Part shown: piece after piece, positions 50,667 to 59,916 of the stretch
Position numbering within the stretch: position 1 is the first letter of the stretch
Layout: each line of letters begins with the position of its first letter
Source of the DNA: Streptomyces dioscori
GTDB lineage: Bacteria > Actinomycetota > Actinomycetes > Streptomycetales > Streptomycetaceae
Length of the DNA: 64,000 bases
Assembly: GCF_003024195.1 (NCBI RefSeq)
Contig: NZ_KZ679038.1
Span: 124,001 to 188,000 of the forward strand
Direction: 5' to 3'
Made by a program: the position numbers and the translations under genes
Notes under the pieces: generated by a model
What the model was told of the DNA's origin: nothing
Seen by the model: only the letters and a program-made list of their open reading frames with translations
Database searches by the model: none

Positions 50667-52376
50667 ATGAGGGTCTACGAGGCCATCGTCAAAGGGCTCG
50701 AAGGGATCGGGGTGAAGACCGCTTTCGGCGGTGCCGGGGAGAGCGTCGCCGCCCTGATGCTGGCGCTGGAGGAGTCGCGGCGGATCCGGACGGTCATCAC
50801 CCGTAACGAGCAGGCCGCGTCCTTCATGGCCTGCGGTGAGGCCATGTACACGAACCGGCTGGGCTTCTGCTTCGCGACGGCGGGTCCTGGCGCGTTCAAC
50901 CTGATATCGGGGCTGGGCGTGGCGATGACCGACTCCTATCCGGTGCTGGCCGTCTCGGGTTACGCGCGGATGGAGTGGGAGGGGTGGGGGGCGCTCAACG
51001 AGACCTCGGGGGTGCACCGCACTGCCGACTCCCGGGCCATGTTCGCGGCCACGACCAAGAAGTCGTTCCTGATCTCCGACCCGTCCGACACCTGTGACGT
51101 CCTGGAGGAGGCCGTCAACATCGCTCTGGGCGGACGGCCCGGACCGGTGCACATCCATGTGGCCAGCGACCTGAACGAACGCGGCACCGAGGTCAAGAAC
51201 TTCCGGCCCCTGCGGCTCGACGTGGCGCCGGTACTGCCCGACCCCGCGCGGGTGGAGGAGATCGCCTCGGTTCTGGCGGACGCGCTCGGGCGGCACAAGA
51301 AGGTCGTGCTGCTCGCCGGCTTCGGCGCGGTACGCAGCGGAGCCGGGCCGGAGATCAGGCGGCTGATCGAGCGGTTCCAGATTCCGTTGGTCACCACGCT
51401 GGACGGCAAGGGCATCGTGTCGGAAGGGCATCCGCTCGCCGTGGGGGTCTTCGCCGACAGCGGTCACTCCAGCGCCTGGAAGGCCTTCCGTGAGGCCGAT
51501 GTCGTCCTGGCCGTCGGGAACTCCTTCAACCAGCACGCCACCTTCGACTTCCGCGACGACCTGTTCGAGGACAAGCTGCTCATCCATGTGAACATCGACG
51601 AGCACGAGTTCGAGAAACGGTACGAGCCCGACCACACCCTCGTGTCCGACGCCCGTCCGGCGGTGGCGGCGCTCGTCGACGCACTGGAGCGGCGGGTCGG
51701 TGAGGTGCCGCAGGCCGAGGTCGAAGGCCAGGACTACGAGGCCCGGCGCATCGTCCGGCTGCCCGGGAAGCTCCACCCCGGCCAACTCGCGCAGGCGATC
51801 GGCCGGATGCTGCCGCCCCAGGGGATCCTGCTGGGCGACGCGGGCGCCCACACGGCCTGGCTCGGCTACTACGTGGAGCTGGAGGACGGGCAGCACTTCC
51901 GCAAGGCCGGTTCCTACGGGCCGATGGCCGGAGCCGTCAACAGCGCCATCGGCGTACAGCTCGCACACCCGGGACGGAGCGTCGTCGTCGGCTGCGGTGA
52001 CGGGTGCTACGCGATGAGCGGGTTCGAGCTGATGACCGCCGTCGAGCACGAGATCCCCGTCATCTGGATCATCTTCAACGACGAGGAATTCAAGCTGATC
52101 AAGCTCTACCAGCTGTCCCAGCACGGGGAGTCCGGCCTGACCGGGTTCCGCAACCCGGACTACACGGCGTACGCGCGCGCGTGCGGTGCGGACGGCTACC
52201 GGGTGGACACGCTGGACGAGTTCGAGGACGCGTTCCGCAGGGCGCTGGGCTCCGGCCGACCCACTCTCATCGACGCCCACATCACTCGGTGGGCCGTTCC
52301 GCACTACAGCCCCTCACCCGACGGCGTGATCGCCGGTCTCGTGGAGGCCGTCGAGGAACGCCTGAAGGAGGACTGA
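50667..52376 (+). CDS. Thiamine-diphosphate enzyme of the acetolactate synthase/benzoylformate decarboxylase type
   Basis: 569-aa protein from ATG 50667 (GGGGAGGGG upstream). N-terminal ThDP domain: GGAGESVAALMLAL and the catalytic Glu in VITRNEQAASFMACGEA. Middle domain: VVLLAGFGAVRSGAGPEI, where FAD or ADP binds in relatives. C-terminal domain: the GDG motif VVGCGDGCYAMSGFELMTAVE, ending at IIFNDEEF, which binds Mg-ThDP. The exact reaction (synthase, decarboxylase or lyase) cannot be named. A patatin gene follows after 64 bp, probably in the same operon. Confidence 0.9.
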   Translation: MRVYEAIVKGLEGIGVKTAFGGAGESVAALMLALEESRRIRTVITRNEQAASFMACGEAMYTNRLGFCFATAGPGAFNLISGLGVAMTDSYPVLAVSGYARMEWEGWGALNETSGVHRTADSRAMFAATTKKSFLISDPSDTCDVLEEAVNIALGGRPGPVHIHVASDLNERGTEVKNFRPLRLDVAPVLPDPARVEEIASVLADALGRHKKVVLLAGFGAVRSGAGPEIRRLIERFQIPLVTTLDGKGIVSEGHPLAVGVFADSGHSSAWKAFREADVVLAVGNSFNQHATFDFRDDLFEDKLLIHVNIDEHEFEKRYEPDHTLVSDARPAVAALVDALERRVGEVPQAEVEGQDYEARRIVRLPGKLHPGQLAQAIGRMLPPQGILLGDAGAHTAWLGYYVELEDGQHFRKAGSYGPMAGAVNSAIGVQLAHPGRSVVVGCGDGCYAMSGFELMTAVEHEIPVIWIIFNDEEFKLIKLYQLSQHGESGLTGFRNPDYTAYARACGADGYRVDTLDEFEDAFRRALGSGRPTLIDAHITRWAVPHYSPSPDGVIAGLVEAVEERLKED

Positions 52377-52414
52377 GGTCTCAAGGAGGACTGGAGGACC
52401 GAGGGAGGACTGAG
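52365..52414 (+). repeat. Three GGAGGACTG repeats between the ThDP and patatin genes
   Basis: GGAGGACTG occurs three times in 50 bp, starting inside the last codons of the ThDP gene. Each is a perfect Shine-Dalgarno core, but none is at the right distance from the patatin ATG, which uses its own GGGGGGAG. Confidence 0.6.
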
Positions 52415-52440
52415 AAGAACCGAACCAGAAGGGGGGAGCC

Positions 52441-53427
52441 ATGTCCGATGCGGATCTGGTTCTGGAAGGCGGCGGGGTACGAGGTCTGGGCACCGCGGGT
52501 GCGGTGATCCGGCTGCTGGAGGAGGGTTACACCTTCCAGCGCGTGGCGGGCACCTCGGTGGGTGCCGTCGCCGCGGCCTTCGTGGCGGCCGGCATGGGTG
52601 CCGAAGAGCTGCGCGAGGTCATGGAAGACCTGGAACTGAGCCTGATACCCGACCGGGAGCGACTCGGACCACGGCCGATGCCAGGCGTTCCGATGCTCAG
52701 CGAAGGCGTTTCGCTGCTCCGTCGGCACGGGGCGTACCAGGGTGCCTGGATCCACGACTGGATCAGGACCGTACTGGCGAGGAAGAAGGTCACCACCTTC
52801 GCGGACCTGCGGCGCGAGGACAGCGGTGATTCCGCGGGGCTGACCGACGACCAGAAGTACAAGCTGGTGGTGATGGCCACCGACGTCACACGCGGCCGGC
52901 TCCTGCGGCTGCCCTGGGACTACCACCTCTACGGCCTGAAGGCGGAGGAGCAGTCGGTGGCCGACGCCGTACGGATGTCGCTGTCGATCCCCTTCTACTT
53001 CCAGCCGCGCGCACTCACCCACGGCGGGACCGGCCAGGACTCGGTGATCGTCGACGGCGGGGTGCTGTCCAACTTCCCCGTCGAGGTCTTCGACCGCACC
53101 GACGGAGAGAAGAGCCGCTGGCGGACGATCGGGGTCCGCATCCTCCCCGACCTGCCCGCGGGCATGGCCCAGTTGTTCTCCCTCCCGGCCCTGAAACTGT
53201 TCCCCTTGCTGCACCTGCTGCAGCAGGTCGTGACGACCGCGGTCGTGGGCAACGACCAGAGCCACCTGGACCGCCCGGGGGTACGGGAGCGGACCATCGC
53301 CGTCGACCTCCCGGCCCTCGGTGTGACCGATTTCGGCCTGGATCTGGCCCAGCGCCAGGAGGCCGTCCAACGAGGCTGGCACGCGGCAGACGCCTACGTG
53401 AAGCGGTGCCCCACCGATCCGGATTGA
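52441..53427 (+). CDS. Patatin-like phospholipase
   Basis: 328-aa serine lipid acyl hydrolase. The oxyanion motif is LEGGGVRGLGTAGAV at residues 8-20, the nucleophile elbow VAGTSVGAVAAAF holds the catalytic Ser near residue 39, and the catalytic Asp is in VIVDGGVLSNFPVEVF (DGG, about 205). All three motifs are intact, so it should be active on phospholipids or acyl esters in or outside the cytoplasm; no signal peptide is seen. Confidence 0.92.
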   Translation: MSDADLVLEGGGVRGLGTAGAVIRLLEEGYTFQRVAGTSVGAVAAAFVAAGMGAEELREVMEDLELSLIPDRERLGPRPMPGVPMLSEGVSLLRRHGAYQGAWIHDWIRTVLARKKVTTFADLRREDSGDSAGLTDDQKYKLVVMATDVTRGRLLRLPWDYHLYGLKAEEQSVADAVRMSLSIPFYFQPRALTHGGTGQDSVIVDGGVLSNFPVEVFDRTDGEKSRWRTIGVRILPDLPAGMAQLFSLPALKLFPLLHLLQQVVTTAVVGNDQSHLDRPGVRERTIAVDLPALGVTDFGLDLAQRQEAVQRGWHAADAYVKRCPTDPD

Positions 53428-53537
53428 CGGCCGACGGGCAACGCGCGGTGCAGAGCCGGCTCCGCTCTTCTTCGGTCACCGATGAGTTCGCGTGTGCCGG
53501 ACGGTCCACATCGGCACACCTGACCGAGGGAGCACCG

Positions 53538-54389
53538 ATGGGCAACACGCGCTTGCACCGGACGACTCATATCGCCCGCCGCATGTTCGAGCTCCTGGAG
53601 CCGATCTGTCTGGTCACCTTCTGCGCCGACGAGTGCAACGAGGAACTGGCCGCTCTGGGCCACCGCACCTACTGGGACGGCTACTTCGCCAGCCGCGCCG
53701 CACCACTGGGCCGGGTGCCGGCCCACGTCGTGCACGCGGCCTTCTACAACTTCGCCGACGGGGAGGCCGCACGGCACATCCCCGGCGCCTGGGAGACGAT
53801 CCCGCCCGAGGCCTCCGTCGCCGCGCGGGAGCGGGGCAGCGCGGCCTCCCTACGGCGCATCCTCGGCGACGAGCGGGCCGCCTCCCCCGGCCTGGTCCGC
53901 GCGGCGGACCTGACCACCAAGGCCGCGACGAGCGCCCCCACCGAAGGCCGGGTGATGTACGCGGGCATGCGCGCCCTCCAAATTCCCGGCGACCCCGTAG
54001 CCCGGCTGTGGCATTCCGCGACCATGCTGCGCGAGCACCGCGGCGACGGGCACATCGCCGCTCTCGTCGGCGCGCGTATCGGCGGCACAGAAGCCCACGT
54101 GCTCTCCGCCCTGGAACAGGGCATCCACCCCCCGGAGTCGTTCGGACGCATCCATCACCTGCCGAAAGAGCGCCTGGCCGCGGTCATGGACGGCATGCGC
54201 GAACGCGGACTCATCGACCTGCACGGCCATTTCACCGACACCGGCCGCGCGACCGGACAACGCGTCGAAACCCTCACCGACGAACTGGCCACCCCGCCCT
54301 ACGACGCCCTGTCCCCCGCCGAACTCGAAGAACTGATCACCGAGCTCGAACCCATCACCGCGACCCTGACGGCCTCAGGCTCGCAGTGA
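53538..54389 (+). CDS. SCO6745-family HTH protein
   Basis: 283-aa protein starting at ATG 53538 behind gagggagcacc. The family signature is clear: ARRMFELLEPICLVTFCADECNEELAALGHRTYWDGYFASRAAPLG, split by PAHVVHAAFYNFA, and WETIPPEASVAARE. The C-terminal third (RLAAVMDGMRERGLIDLHGHFTDTGRA) resembles a winged helix. These proteins are widespread in Streptomyces and not characterised; a regulatory role is usually assumed. It is probably independent of the patatin gene, 110 bp upstream. Confidence 0.85.
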   Translation: MGNTRLHRTTHIARRMFELLEPICLVTFCADECNEELAALGHRTYWDGYFASRAAPLGRVPAHVVHAAFYNFADGEAARHIPGAWETIPPEASVAARERGSAASLRRILGDERAASPGLVRAADLTTKAATSAPTEGRVMYAGMRALQIPGDPVARLWHSATMLREHRGDGHIAALVGARIGGTEAHVLSALEQGIHPPESFGRIHHLPKERLAAVMDGMRERGLIDLHGHFTDTGRATGQRVETLTDELATPPYDALSPAELEELITELEPITATLTASGSQ

Positions 54390-54551
54390 CACCGAGCAAG
54401 GGGACGTACCGTGTGCGCACGGTCCTCGGTCCGGCAGAGGTTCTGTGTCCGGGAGGGATCGTGTCCGCCCTGATGGCCGCCACGAGCTGACCGGGCCGCA
54501 GGAACGCACACGCGATACGCAGCACCCGTCCCCCGGTCGTGCCCGCCGCGA

Positions 54552-55322
54552 TCACCCGGCGTCCGGGCCGAGTTCAGCGCGGCGGTCCTTCTCCGCCTGG
54601 GCGTCGCGTTCACGCTGGAGGCGGTGACAACCGTCCGGTTTCAGCTTCTTGACGGTCACGGCGGCGGGCTGTGCCCTTCTCGCACGGAACTCGAAGCAGT
54701 CCTCGCCCTGCGGGCCCACGCTGCCCGACAACCTTACGAGAGCGATGAGTTGGCCGCTTCGGATCTCGCTGTCCGCGAGTTCGACACCCAGGGTGCTCCA
54801 GACCTCGGCGGTTCGGGCGGCCTCCGGACCACCGGAGGCCATCGCCGTACGCAGTTCGGCGACGATGTCCTCGGCGACGGCCGAAGGCTCACGGAAGGAC
54901 CGGTCGGAGCGCACCAGGCAGTCCTTGCCCGGTAGTTCACGTACGGCGACCGACGGAACGGCCGTGGCCGGGACGACATCGAAGCGGTAGCAGCCGTCGG
55001 CGTGCGTGCCACCGAAGCCGACGTTCACCATGCCGGCGAATCGAGCGGTGACCGTCACCCGCCTTTCGCGCCGCTCGGTCAGCGGCGTCGTCTTGTTGAA
55101 GTTCCGGACCGCGCGCTGGATCTCCGTGTCCAGCAGCACACCATCGGCGGCCGACCTCGCCAGCCGTGCCCGCGTATTGTCGACGGCTTCTTCGACCTGG
55201 TCCCGGGCTTCGGCGTCGGCCTCCCTGCCGGTGTTCCAGAAGGACACCATCACGACCACGACACACACGAGCGCCAGTACCGGGACCGCCAGACAGCCCT
55301 TGAAGAGACAACCCCCGCGCAT
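54552..55322 (-). CDS. Membrane-anchored extracytoplasmic protein, unknown family
   Basis: 256-aa protein from ATG 55322. One hydrophobic segment near the N-terminus (CLAVPVLALVCVVVVMVSFW, residues 9-28) anchors a soluble domain. This has conserved-looking cysteines in HADGCYRFDV, GKDCLVRSD, GEDCFEFRARR and PDGCHRLQRE, consistent with two disulfides. The end is highly charged. No family recognised; it resembles many Streptomyces sensor-like exported proteins. A start further upstream at 55346 is possible. Confidence 0.65.
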   Translation of the reverse strand: MRGGCLFKGCLAVPVLALVCVVVVMVSFWNTGREADAEARDQVEEAVDNTRARLARSAADGVLLDTEIQRAVRNFNKTTPLTERRERRVTVTARFAGMVNVGFGGTHADGCYRFDVVPATAVPSVAVRELPGKDCLVRSDRSFREPSAVAEDIVAELRTAMASGGPEAARTAEVWSTLGVELADSEIRSGQLIALVRLSGSVGPQGEDCFEFRARRAQPAAVTVKKLKPDGCHRLQRERDAQAEKDRRAELGPDAG

Positions 55323-55389
55323 CGCGATACCCGCACACTCCCTCACGGTCCTGAACGCCCACGTCGCCGAACCGAACCCGTCGCCACGG

Positions 55390-55633
55390 CAGCACGCCGA
55401 CCGAGCCGAAGCACAGTCTCCCACCCGTCAGCCAGCCGGCCGCGACAGCGGACATCGGCACCTACCTGCACGCGGGCAGGAACACCGTCACCGTCCGGGC
55501 CTCCACCACCCTCATCGACCGACTGAGCACACTCTCCAGCGAACCCTCCACCCGCGCCGCCCAGGCCAACGGCCTCATCGGCCCTGTCACGCTGACTCCC
55601 GTACAGCATCACCAGGGTCAACTGACCGCATGA
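55390..55633 (+). pseudogene. C-terminal remnant of a glycoside hydrolase-like protein
   Basis: A frame without a start codon reads SLPPVSQPAATADIGTYL, HAGRNTVTVRASTTLIDRL and ANGLIGPVTLTP before a TGA at 55631. This closely resembles the last beta-sandwich of large bacterial glycosidases (LPPVNQ... DIGxYLRxGxNTIxVxVATTLxNRL ... QxYGLxGPVRL). Everything upstream of it is missing, so it is a relic. Confidence 0.55.
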
Positions 55634-55710
55634 CGACTGGGGGTGCACACCGACGGTGTGCACCCTTGGCGCGACACACTGGGCCAGTGCTGACCGGTTC
55701 CGAACAGCCT

Positions 55711-56163
55711 CTAGATGCAGGTGCCGGAGAACCCGTTGTCGACGGTCCGATACGCCGGCTTGATCATCGCGTAGTAGGTATCGGGGCCGTACTCGCCGTC
55801 CACCTTGATTCGGTGCGTGGTCTGAATAGTGCGTACCGCAGCCCGGGTGGCGTCCCCGTAGATGCCATCGACCTCAAGGTTGGGGACGGTGTTGTAGCAA
55901 TGGTTGACCGCCAGCTGAAGCGCTCTGACTTCGTCGCCTCGGGTTCCGTAGGCCATCCAGCAGAGGAAGAGGGAGCGGTTGTACGCAGGCAGGTAGAGAT
56001 ACCGCCCGCTGGGGAGGTTTGAAGCTTCCGTCAAGATCCTGCCGGTGTTGCACTCGTTGGTGGCGGCAGAGGCAGGGCTCGCGGTCGTCAAACCGACCAG
56101 CAGCGTCGAGACCACGCCGACGACGGCACTGATGGCGCCGACCTTGAAACGGTTTCGGTTCAC
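55711..56163 (-). CDS. Secreted peptidoglycan-binding-domain protein
   Basis: 150-aa exported protein; GTG 56163 with CTGGAG just before it. A signal peptide covers residues 1-34 (KVGAISAVVGVVSTLLVGLTT, cleavage after SPASAA). The mature domain is PG_binding_1-like: GDEVRALQLAVNHCYNTVPN, LEVDGIYGDATRAAVRTIQ and VDGEYGPDTYYAM, with four cysteines likely paired. It would bind cell-wall or other glycan outside the cell; no catalytic domain is attached. Confidence 0.82.
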   Translation of the reverse strand: MNRNRFKVGAISAVVGVVSTLLVGLTTASPASAATNECNTGRILTEASNLPSGRYLYLPAYNRSLFLCWMAYGTRGDEVRALQLAVNHCYNTVPNLEVDGIYGDATRAAVRTIQTTHRIKVDGEYGPDTYYAMIKPAYRTVDNGFSGTCI

Positions 56164-56858
56164 AATTCTCCAGTTCGTAGGCAACCGACAGGGGCGAGGC
56201 TCGACACCACGCAGTCCTTGGCTGTGGTCAGCGGCGAGGCCACAACGCTTGACGGTCGCGGGCCGGGGCGTCCCGCCCAGCTCGCACCGGTACGCGTACA
56301 CAACGGGCCGTTCACCGGCTCACCCCTTCGCCGCCCTGCGGGTGAGGTCTCACGCGACCGCCATGGCCGGTGTCAGCCCCGTACGACGGGCACAGTAGCC
56401 CGGCCCGGTGGCTGGGTGTGCCGGTCGTTCGCCCCACAAGGAACTGGGGCGACTCCGCCGCGCCCACGGGATGGCCGGCCGGGGAACACGAACACCTACT
56501 GATTGGACAACCGGTCGCCGCGGAGACGGGTCGATCCGGTGCGGTTCCCCCGTCGACGTGATGGACCAGGTACGGCCCGTTGTCGGCCAGCCTGTGCTCC
56601 GAGTTCCGGGGGCGTACGACATCCTCGGAGTCCCAATCGCCGATCCACACCTGCTCGTGCTCCTCGGCACCGCATCCGTCTGCGGCGAGCTGAGCCTGCA
56701 GGCTTCGCCGGAACGGCGCTGGACGGCCTGGCCTCGTCGCTGACGAGGGACGCGGTCGAGTCACCCTGCGGCATTCCCGCACGTCACAGAACCGCAGTTG
56801 ATTCTTCACGAGCCCCACACATGGTATAGATTCACGTCTCTTGCGTATATAAGGACCA
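56164..56858. other. About 700 bp without a recognised gene
   Basis: Open frames exist on both strands (for instance minus 56312-56872), but none shows a family pattern, a signal peptide or a convincing ribosome site. An AT-rich patch at 56798-56850 (TTGATT, TATAGA, TATATA) just before the DUF4352 gene probably holds its promoter. Confidence 0.5.
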
Positions 56859-56870
56859 ATGGGGGACGAC

Positions 56871-57518
56871 ATGAACCAACAGAACCCGCAGAACCCACCG
56901 CAGCCGAACTGGGGCCAGCAGCCTCAGCAACCGCAGTGGGGCGGACCGCAGCAACCGGGGTGGGGAGCCCCGCCTCCGCCGCCGCGGAAGAGCAACACGG
57001 GTCGCAACATCGGCATCGGATGCGCCGGCGCCGTAGGCCTTCTCGTCATCGTGGGCATCTTCGGCGCCGCTCTCGGCGGCGACTCCGACGACAACACCAG
57101 CAAAGACACAACCGCGGTCGCCACAAAGGACAGTGGTGCCGGAGACGAGAAGAGCGAGGCCCCGAAGAAGAAGGAAGAGGCGGCGCCCGAGTCGCCCATC
57201 AAGGTCACGGCGAAGGAGACCGCCTTCAAAGGCTCGATCCTGGCGCAGGACGGCAACTACACCAGCGTGTCCGTGACCATCACGAACAACAGTGACGACA
57301 CGATCGACGTGAACCCGCTCTACTTCGCGATCACCGACAGCAAGGGCACGAAGCACGCCTCCGAGCTGGCCGCCGACGAGAACCAGATCGACACCGTCGA
57401 ACTGGCCCCCGGCGAGAACGTCACCGGAGCGGTCACCGGCAAGGGCAAGTTCACCCCGAAGACCGTGACTTACACGGACGGGCTCATCGGCGAATCGATC
57501 CGCGCCGACGTGTCCTGA
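56871..57518 (+). CDS. DUF4352-type membrane-anchored exported protein
   Basis: 215-aa protein; ATG 56871 (ATG 56859 also in frame). An N-terminal Gln/Pro/Trp/Gly-rich cytoplasmic head (QPNWGQQPQQPQWGG) is followed by a membrane span (NIGIGCAGAVGLLVIVGIFG), a charged linker (DEKSEAPKKKEEAAPES) and a C-terminal Ig-like DUF4352 domain (YTSVSVTITNNSDDTIDVNP then VTGAVTGKGKFTPKTV). The type is common on actinobacterial membranes and has no defined role. Confidence 0.85.
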   Translation: MNQQNPQNPPQPNWGQQPQQPQWGGPQQPGWGAPPPPPRKSNTGRNIGIGCAGAVGLLVIVGIFGAALGGDSDDNTSKDTTAVATKDSGAGDEKSEAPKKKEEAAPESPIKVTAKETAFKGSILAQDGNYTSVSVTITNNSDDTIDVNPLYFAITDSKGTKHASELAADENQIDTVELAPGENVTGAVTGKGKFTPKTVTYTDGLIGESIRADVS

Positions 57519-57536
57519 CCGACCCTGCGGTCCGTC

Positions 57537-57567
57537 AGCCCGGCCCGCCTCCGTGCGAGGTCGGGCT
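57537..57567 (+). terminator. Hairpin terminator after the DUF4352 gene
   Basis: AGCCCGGCC and GGTCGGGCT pair at 8 of 9 positions around a 13-nt loop, 19 nt after the stop codon. Confidence 0.6.
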
Positions 57568-57688
57568 TCGGCATGCGCACCCGGCCACAGACGTACCTAT
57601 CCGATCACCGACGCGATGGAGAGGCGTACAGCTCCCGGCTGGACGCACGCCGCGCCCAGTGCCGGCACAGCTGTCGTCAGCCGGCTGC

Positions 57689-58600
57689 TCAGCCGTGTTC
57701 GGAGACGGCGTCGCTCATGAGCTGCCACATTTCGTAGTTCCCGCATTCCGCCGTGATCTCGGCCGTCGTCCGCGCCGCGGCGAGGAAGTCATCGACCATG
57801 GGGGACGTCCGCGATGCCGCCACCGCGAGGCACACCTGCTCGGGTGCCAGATCCGGGATGGGCACATAGACGACTTCCGGATGCGAGTAGAACACGGTCG
57901 CGGAACGGGCCAGGAACGAGATGCCCCGGCCGGCCGCGACATGTTCGAGCGTCTCGTCCACCCCGCGCACCACGTACCCGGCGTTCGGATGCGGGCGCCT
58001 GGTGGGCTGCGTGCTCGGGTCGGTATGCCAGAGCAGCGGTTCGCCGGCCAGGTCGGCCTCGGTGACCTCCTCCTTGCCGGCCAACCGGTGGCCGGTGGGC
58101 AGGACCGCCACCCTCGGCTCGGCGTACAGCGGGGTGACGCGCAGGCCGGTCTCGTCGATGGGCAGTCGCACATAGCCGACGTCGATGCGGCCGTCGAGCA
58201 GCATCGGGGCCTGGTCGTCCCCTTCGATGCGCTGCACGTCCACGACCACGTCCGGGTGCCGGGTCTCGAACGCCTGCGCCGCCGGGATGACCGGGATTCC
58301 GGCCCGGAAACCGACCGTCAGCCGCCGGGTGCCGCGGGCCGCCGCGGACACGCGGCGTCGGACCGCGTGCGCGGAGGCGAGCAACGGACCGGCGTCGGCG
58401 AGCAGTTGCCTGCCCGCGTCGGTGAGCGCCACGCCGTGACGGTCCCTGATGAACAGTGCGGCACCGAGATCCTGCTCCAGCGCGCGGATCTGGCGGCTGA
58501 GCACCGGCTGCGCGATATGCAGCTCATCGGCGGCACGGCCGAAGTGCAACCGGTCGGCCACGGCGACGAAGTAACGCATTTTGCGCAGGTCCAGATCCAC
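57689..58600 (-). CDS. LysR-family regulator
   Basis: 303-aa regulator; GTG 58600 after GGGAGG. HTH at residues 20-40 (FGRAADELHIAQPVLSRQIRALEQDLG), effector domain about 90-295 (VGFRAGIPVIPAAQAFETRHPDVVV...). It is divergent from the epimerase gene across 160 bp. Divergent LysR/SDR pairs of this kind usually regulate the oxidoreductase. The gap contains A-runs and the repeated hexamer GAATTC (58718 and 58731 areas) and may include the binding site. Confidence 0.92.
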   Translation of the reverse strand: MDLDLRKMRYFVAVADRLHFGRAADELHIAQPVLSRQIRALEQDLGAALFIRDRHGVALTDAGRQLLADAGPLLASAHAVRRRVSAAARGTRRLTVGFRAGIPVIPAAQAFETRHPDVVVDVQRIEGDDQAPMLLDGRIDVGYVRLPIDETGLRVTPLYAEPRVAVLPTGHRLAGKEEVTEADLAGEPLLWHTDPSTQPTRRPHPNAGYVVRGVDETLEHVAAGRGISFLARSATVFYSHPEVVYVPIPDLAPEQVCLAVAASRTSPMVDDFLAAARTTAEITAECGNYEMWQLMSDAVSEHG

Positions 58601-58760
58601 GAGGCCTCCCGGTCCGGTGATGCTTTCAGGGTATCACCGCAACCAAAAGAGGTCTTGGACACCCAGCACGGAAAACGACAACCTGAATGAGCACAGAAAA
58701 AAAACGGGGGCCGCTCGAATTCGGCATGAGAATTCCCCATCATTCGCAAGGAGCATCAGC

Positions 58761-59804
58761 GTGCGCGTTTTCGTCACGGGTGGGACCGGCCATTCCGGTT
58801 CGTACATCGTCCCCGAGCTCATCGCCGCCGGACATGAGGTCACCGGTCTGGCCCGGTCGGACGCGGCTGCGGCGGCGTTGTCCGCGCTCGGCGCGCAGGT
58901 GCGTCGCGGTGACCTGGAGGATCTCGACGGACTCAAGCAGGCCGCCGCGGACTCCGAGGGCGTCGTCCACGTCGCGCACAGGCAGGAACTGCTTCCCTCG
59001 GGCGGGCTCGACGCCGTGGCCGCCGCGGAGCTCCCGATCATGCTCGCGTACGGCGAGGCGCTGGCGGGAACCGGGAAACCCCTGGTCACGGCGGGGAGCA
59101 TAGGCTCGCCGGGGTACCTGGGGCGACCGGCGACCGAGGAGGACCCGGCCCTTCCCGGCGGCGACGAGTACAAGGGCACCCTGCGGGTCCGCAACGTCGT
59201 GGAAAGAGCCGCGATCGGACTCGCCGAGCGGGGAGTGCGATCCTCGGTCGTACGGATTGCCAATATCGTGCACAGCACGACCGATCGCGCCGGCTTCCTC
59301 GTGCAGTTGATCGCGCTCGCGAAGGAGAAGGGTTTCGTCGGCTATCCCGGGGACGGCGCGAATCAGTGGAACGCCGTGCACATCCGCGATGCCGCCTCCT
59401 TGTTCCGCCTGGCACTGGAGAAGGGACAGGCCGGCGCGTACTGGCACGCGGTCGGGGACGGGGACGGGGCCATTCCGCTCCGCGAGATCGCCGAGGCCAT
59501 CGGCAACCGTCTGGGCCTGCCCGTCGTGAGCGTTCCCGCGGATGTGTTGATGGTGCCGGGGCATTTCGGGGTCCTCGCGAACATCGTCACGCAGAGCTAT
59601 CCGGCGTCCAACCACATCACCCGCAGGACCCTCGGCTGGGAACCCACTCAGCCCGGCCTGCTCGCCGGTCTGGACAACGGCCACTACTTCCCCGCCGGGT
59701 GGCGGAAAGGGCCGCATTGCAACGAGCCCGGAAAACAAAAGCGCTTCGGCTCTTCTCAATCTTCCAATTCTTCCGCCTGCCCTGAAAGGACACTGAGAAT
59801 ATGA
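58761..59804 (+). CDS. NAD-dependent epimerase/dehydratase family protein
   Basis: 347-aa extended-type SDR; GTG 58761 after AAGGAG. The cofactor motif is [18 protein letters not shown], and the family continues through [23 protein letters not shown]. The canonical YxxxK is modified, as in many atypical NmrA/YwnB-like SDRs. The final 30 residues ([20 protein letters not shown]...) look like an unselected read-through past the normal end near HYFPAG. Its stop overlaps the ATG of the interrupted F420/NADP-type gene (ATGA), so the two were an operon before the insertion. Confidence 0.85.
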   Translation: MRVFVTGGTGHSGSYIVPELIAAGHEVTGLARSDAAAAALSALGAQVRRGDLEDLDGLKQAAADSEGVVHVAHRQELLPSGGLDAVAAAELPIMLAYGEALAGTGKPLVTAGSIGSPGYLGRPATEEDPALPGGDEYKGTLRVRNVVERAAIGLAERGVRSSVVRIANIVHSTTDRAGFLVQLIALAKEKGFVGYPGDGANQWNAVHIRDAASLFRLALEKGQAGAYWHAVGDGDGAIPLREIAEAIGNRLGLPVVSVPADVLMVPGHFGVLANIVTQSYPASNHITRRTLGWEPTQPGLLAGLDNGHYFPAGWRKGPHCNEPGKQKRFGSSQSSNSSACPERTLRI

Positions 59805-59916
59805 CGACGACCGTGGGAATCATCGGGAGCGGCAACATCGGCATCACCGTCGCGCGGCTCGCCATCGAGGCCGGACACCAGGTCGTGCTCAGCAACTCGC
59901 GCGGTCCGGAAACACT
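59801..59916 (+). pseudogene. F420/NADP-oxidoreductase-type gene, 5' part (interrupted)
   Basis: The first 38 codons of an NADPH-dependent F420-reductase-like protein: [20 protein letters not shown] with the GxGxxG Rossmann motif, then NSRGPETL. It is cut by the composite element at 59917. Joined to 63034-63580 it gives a continuous 220-residue protein, reading ...GPETLTDAVAELGPRAS... across the junction. Confidence 0.9.

Noticed and set aside
54445..54627. Short plus-strand frame after the SCO6745-family gene
   Set aside because: Arg/Ser-rich chance frame without ribosome site, overlapping the end of the minus-strand exported-protein gene.
56312..56872. 186-codon minus-strand frame in the 56.2-56.9 kb gap
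   Set aside because: No recognisable domain, overlaps the start and promoter area of the DUF4352 gene, and low-complexity Arg/Pro/Ser content suggests chance.
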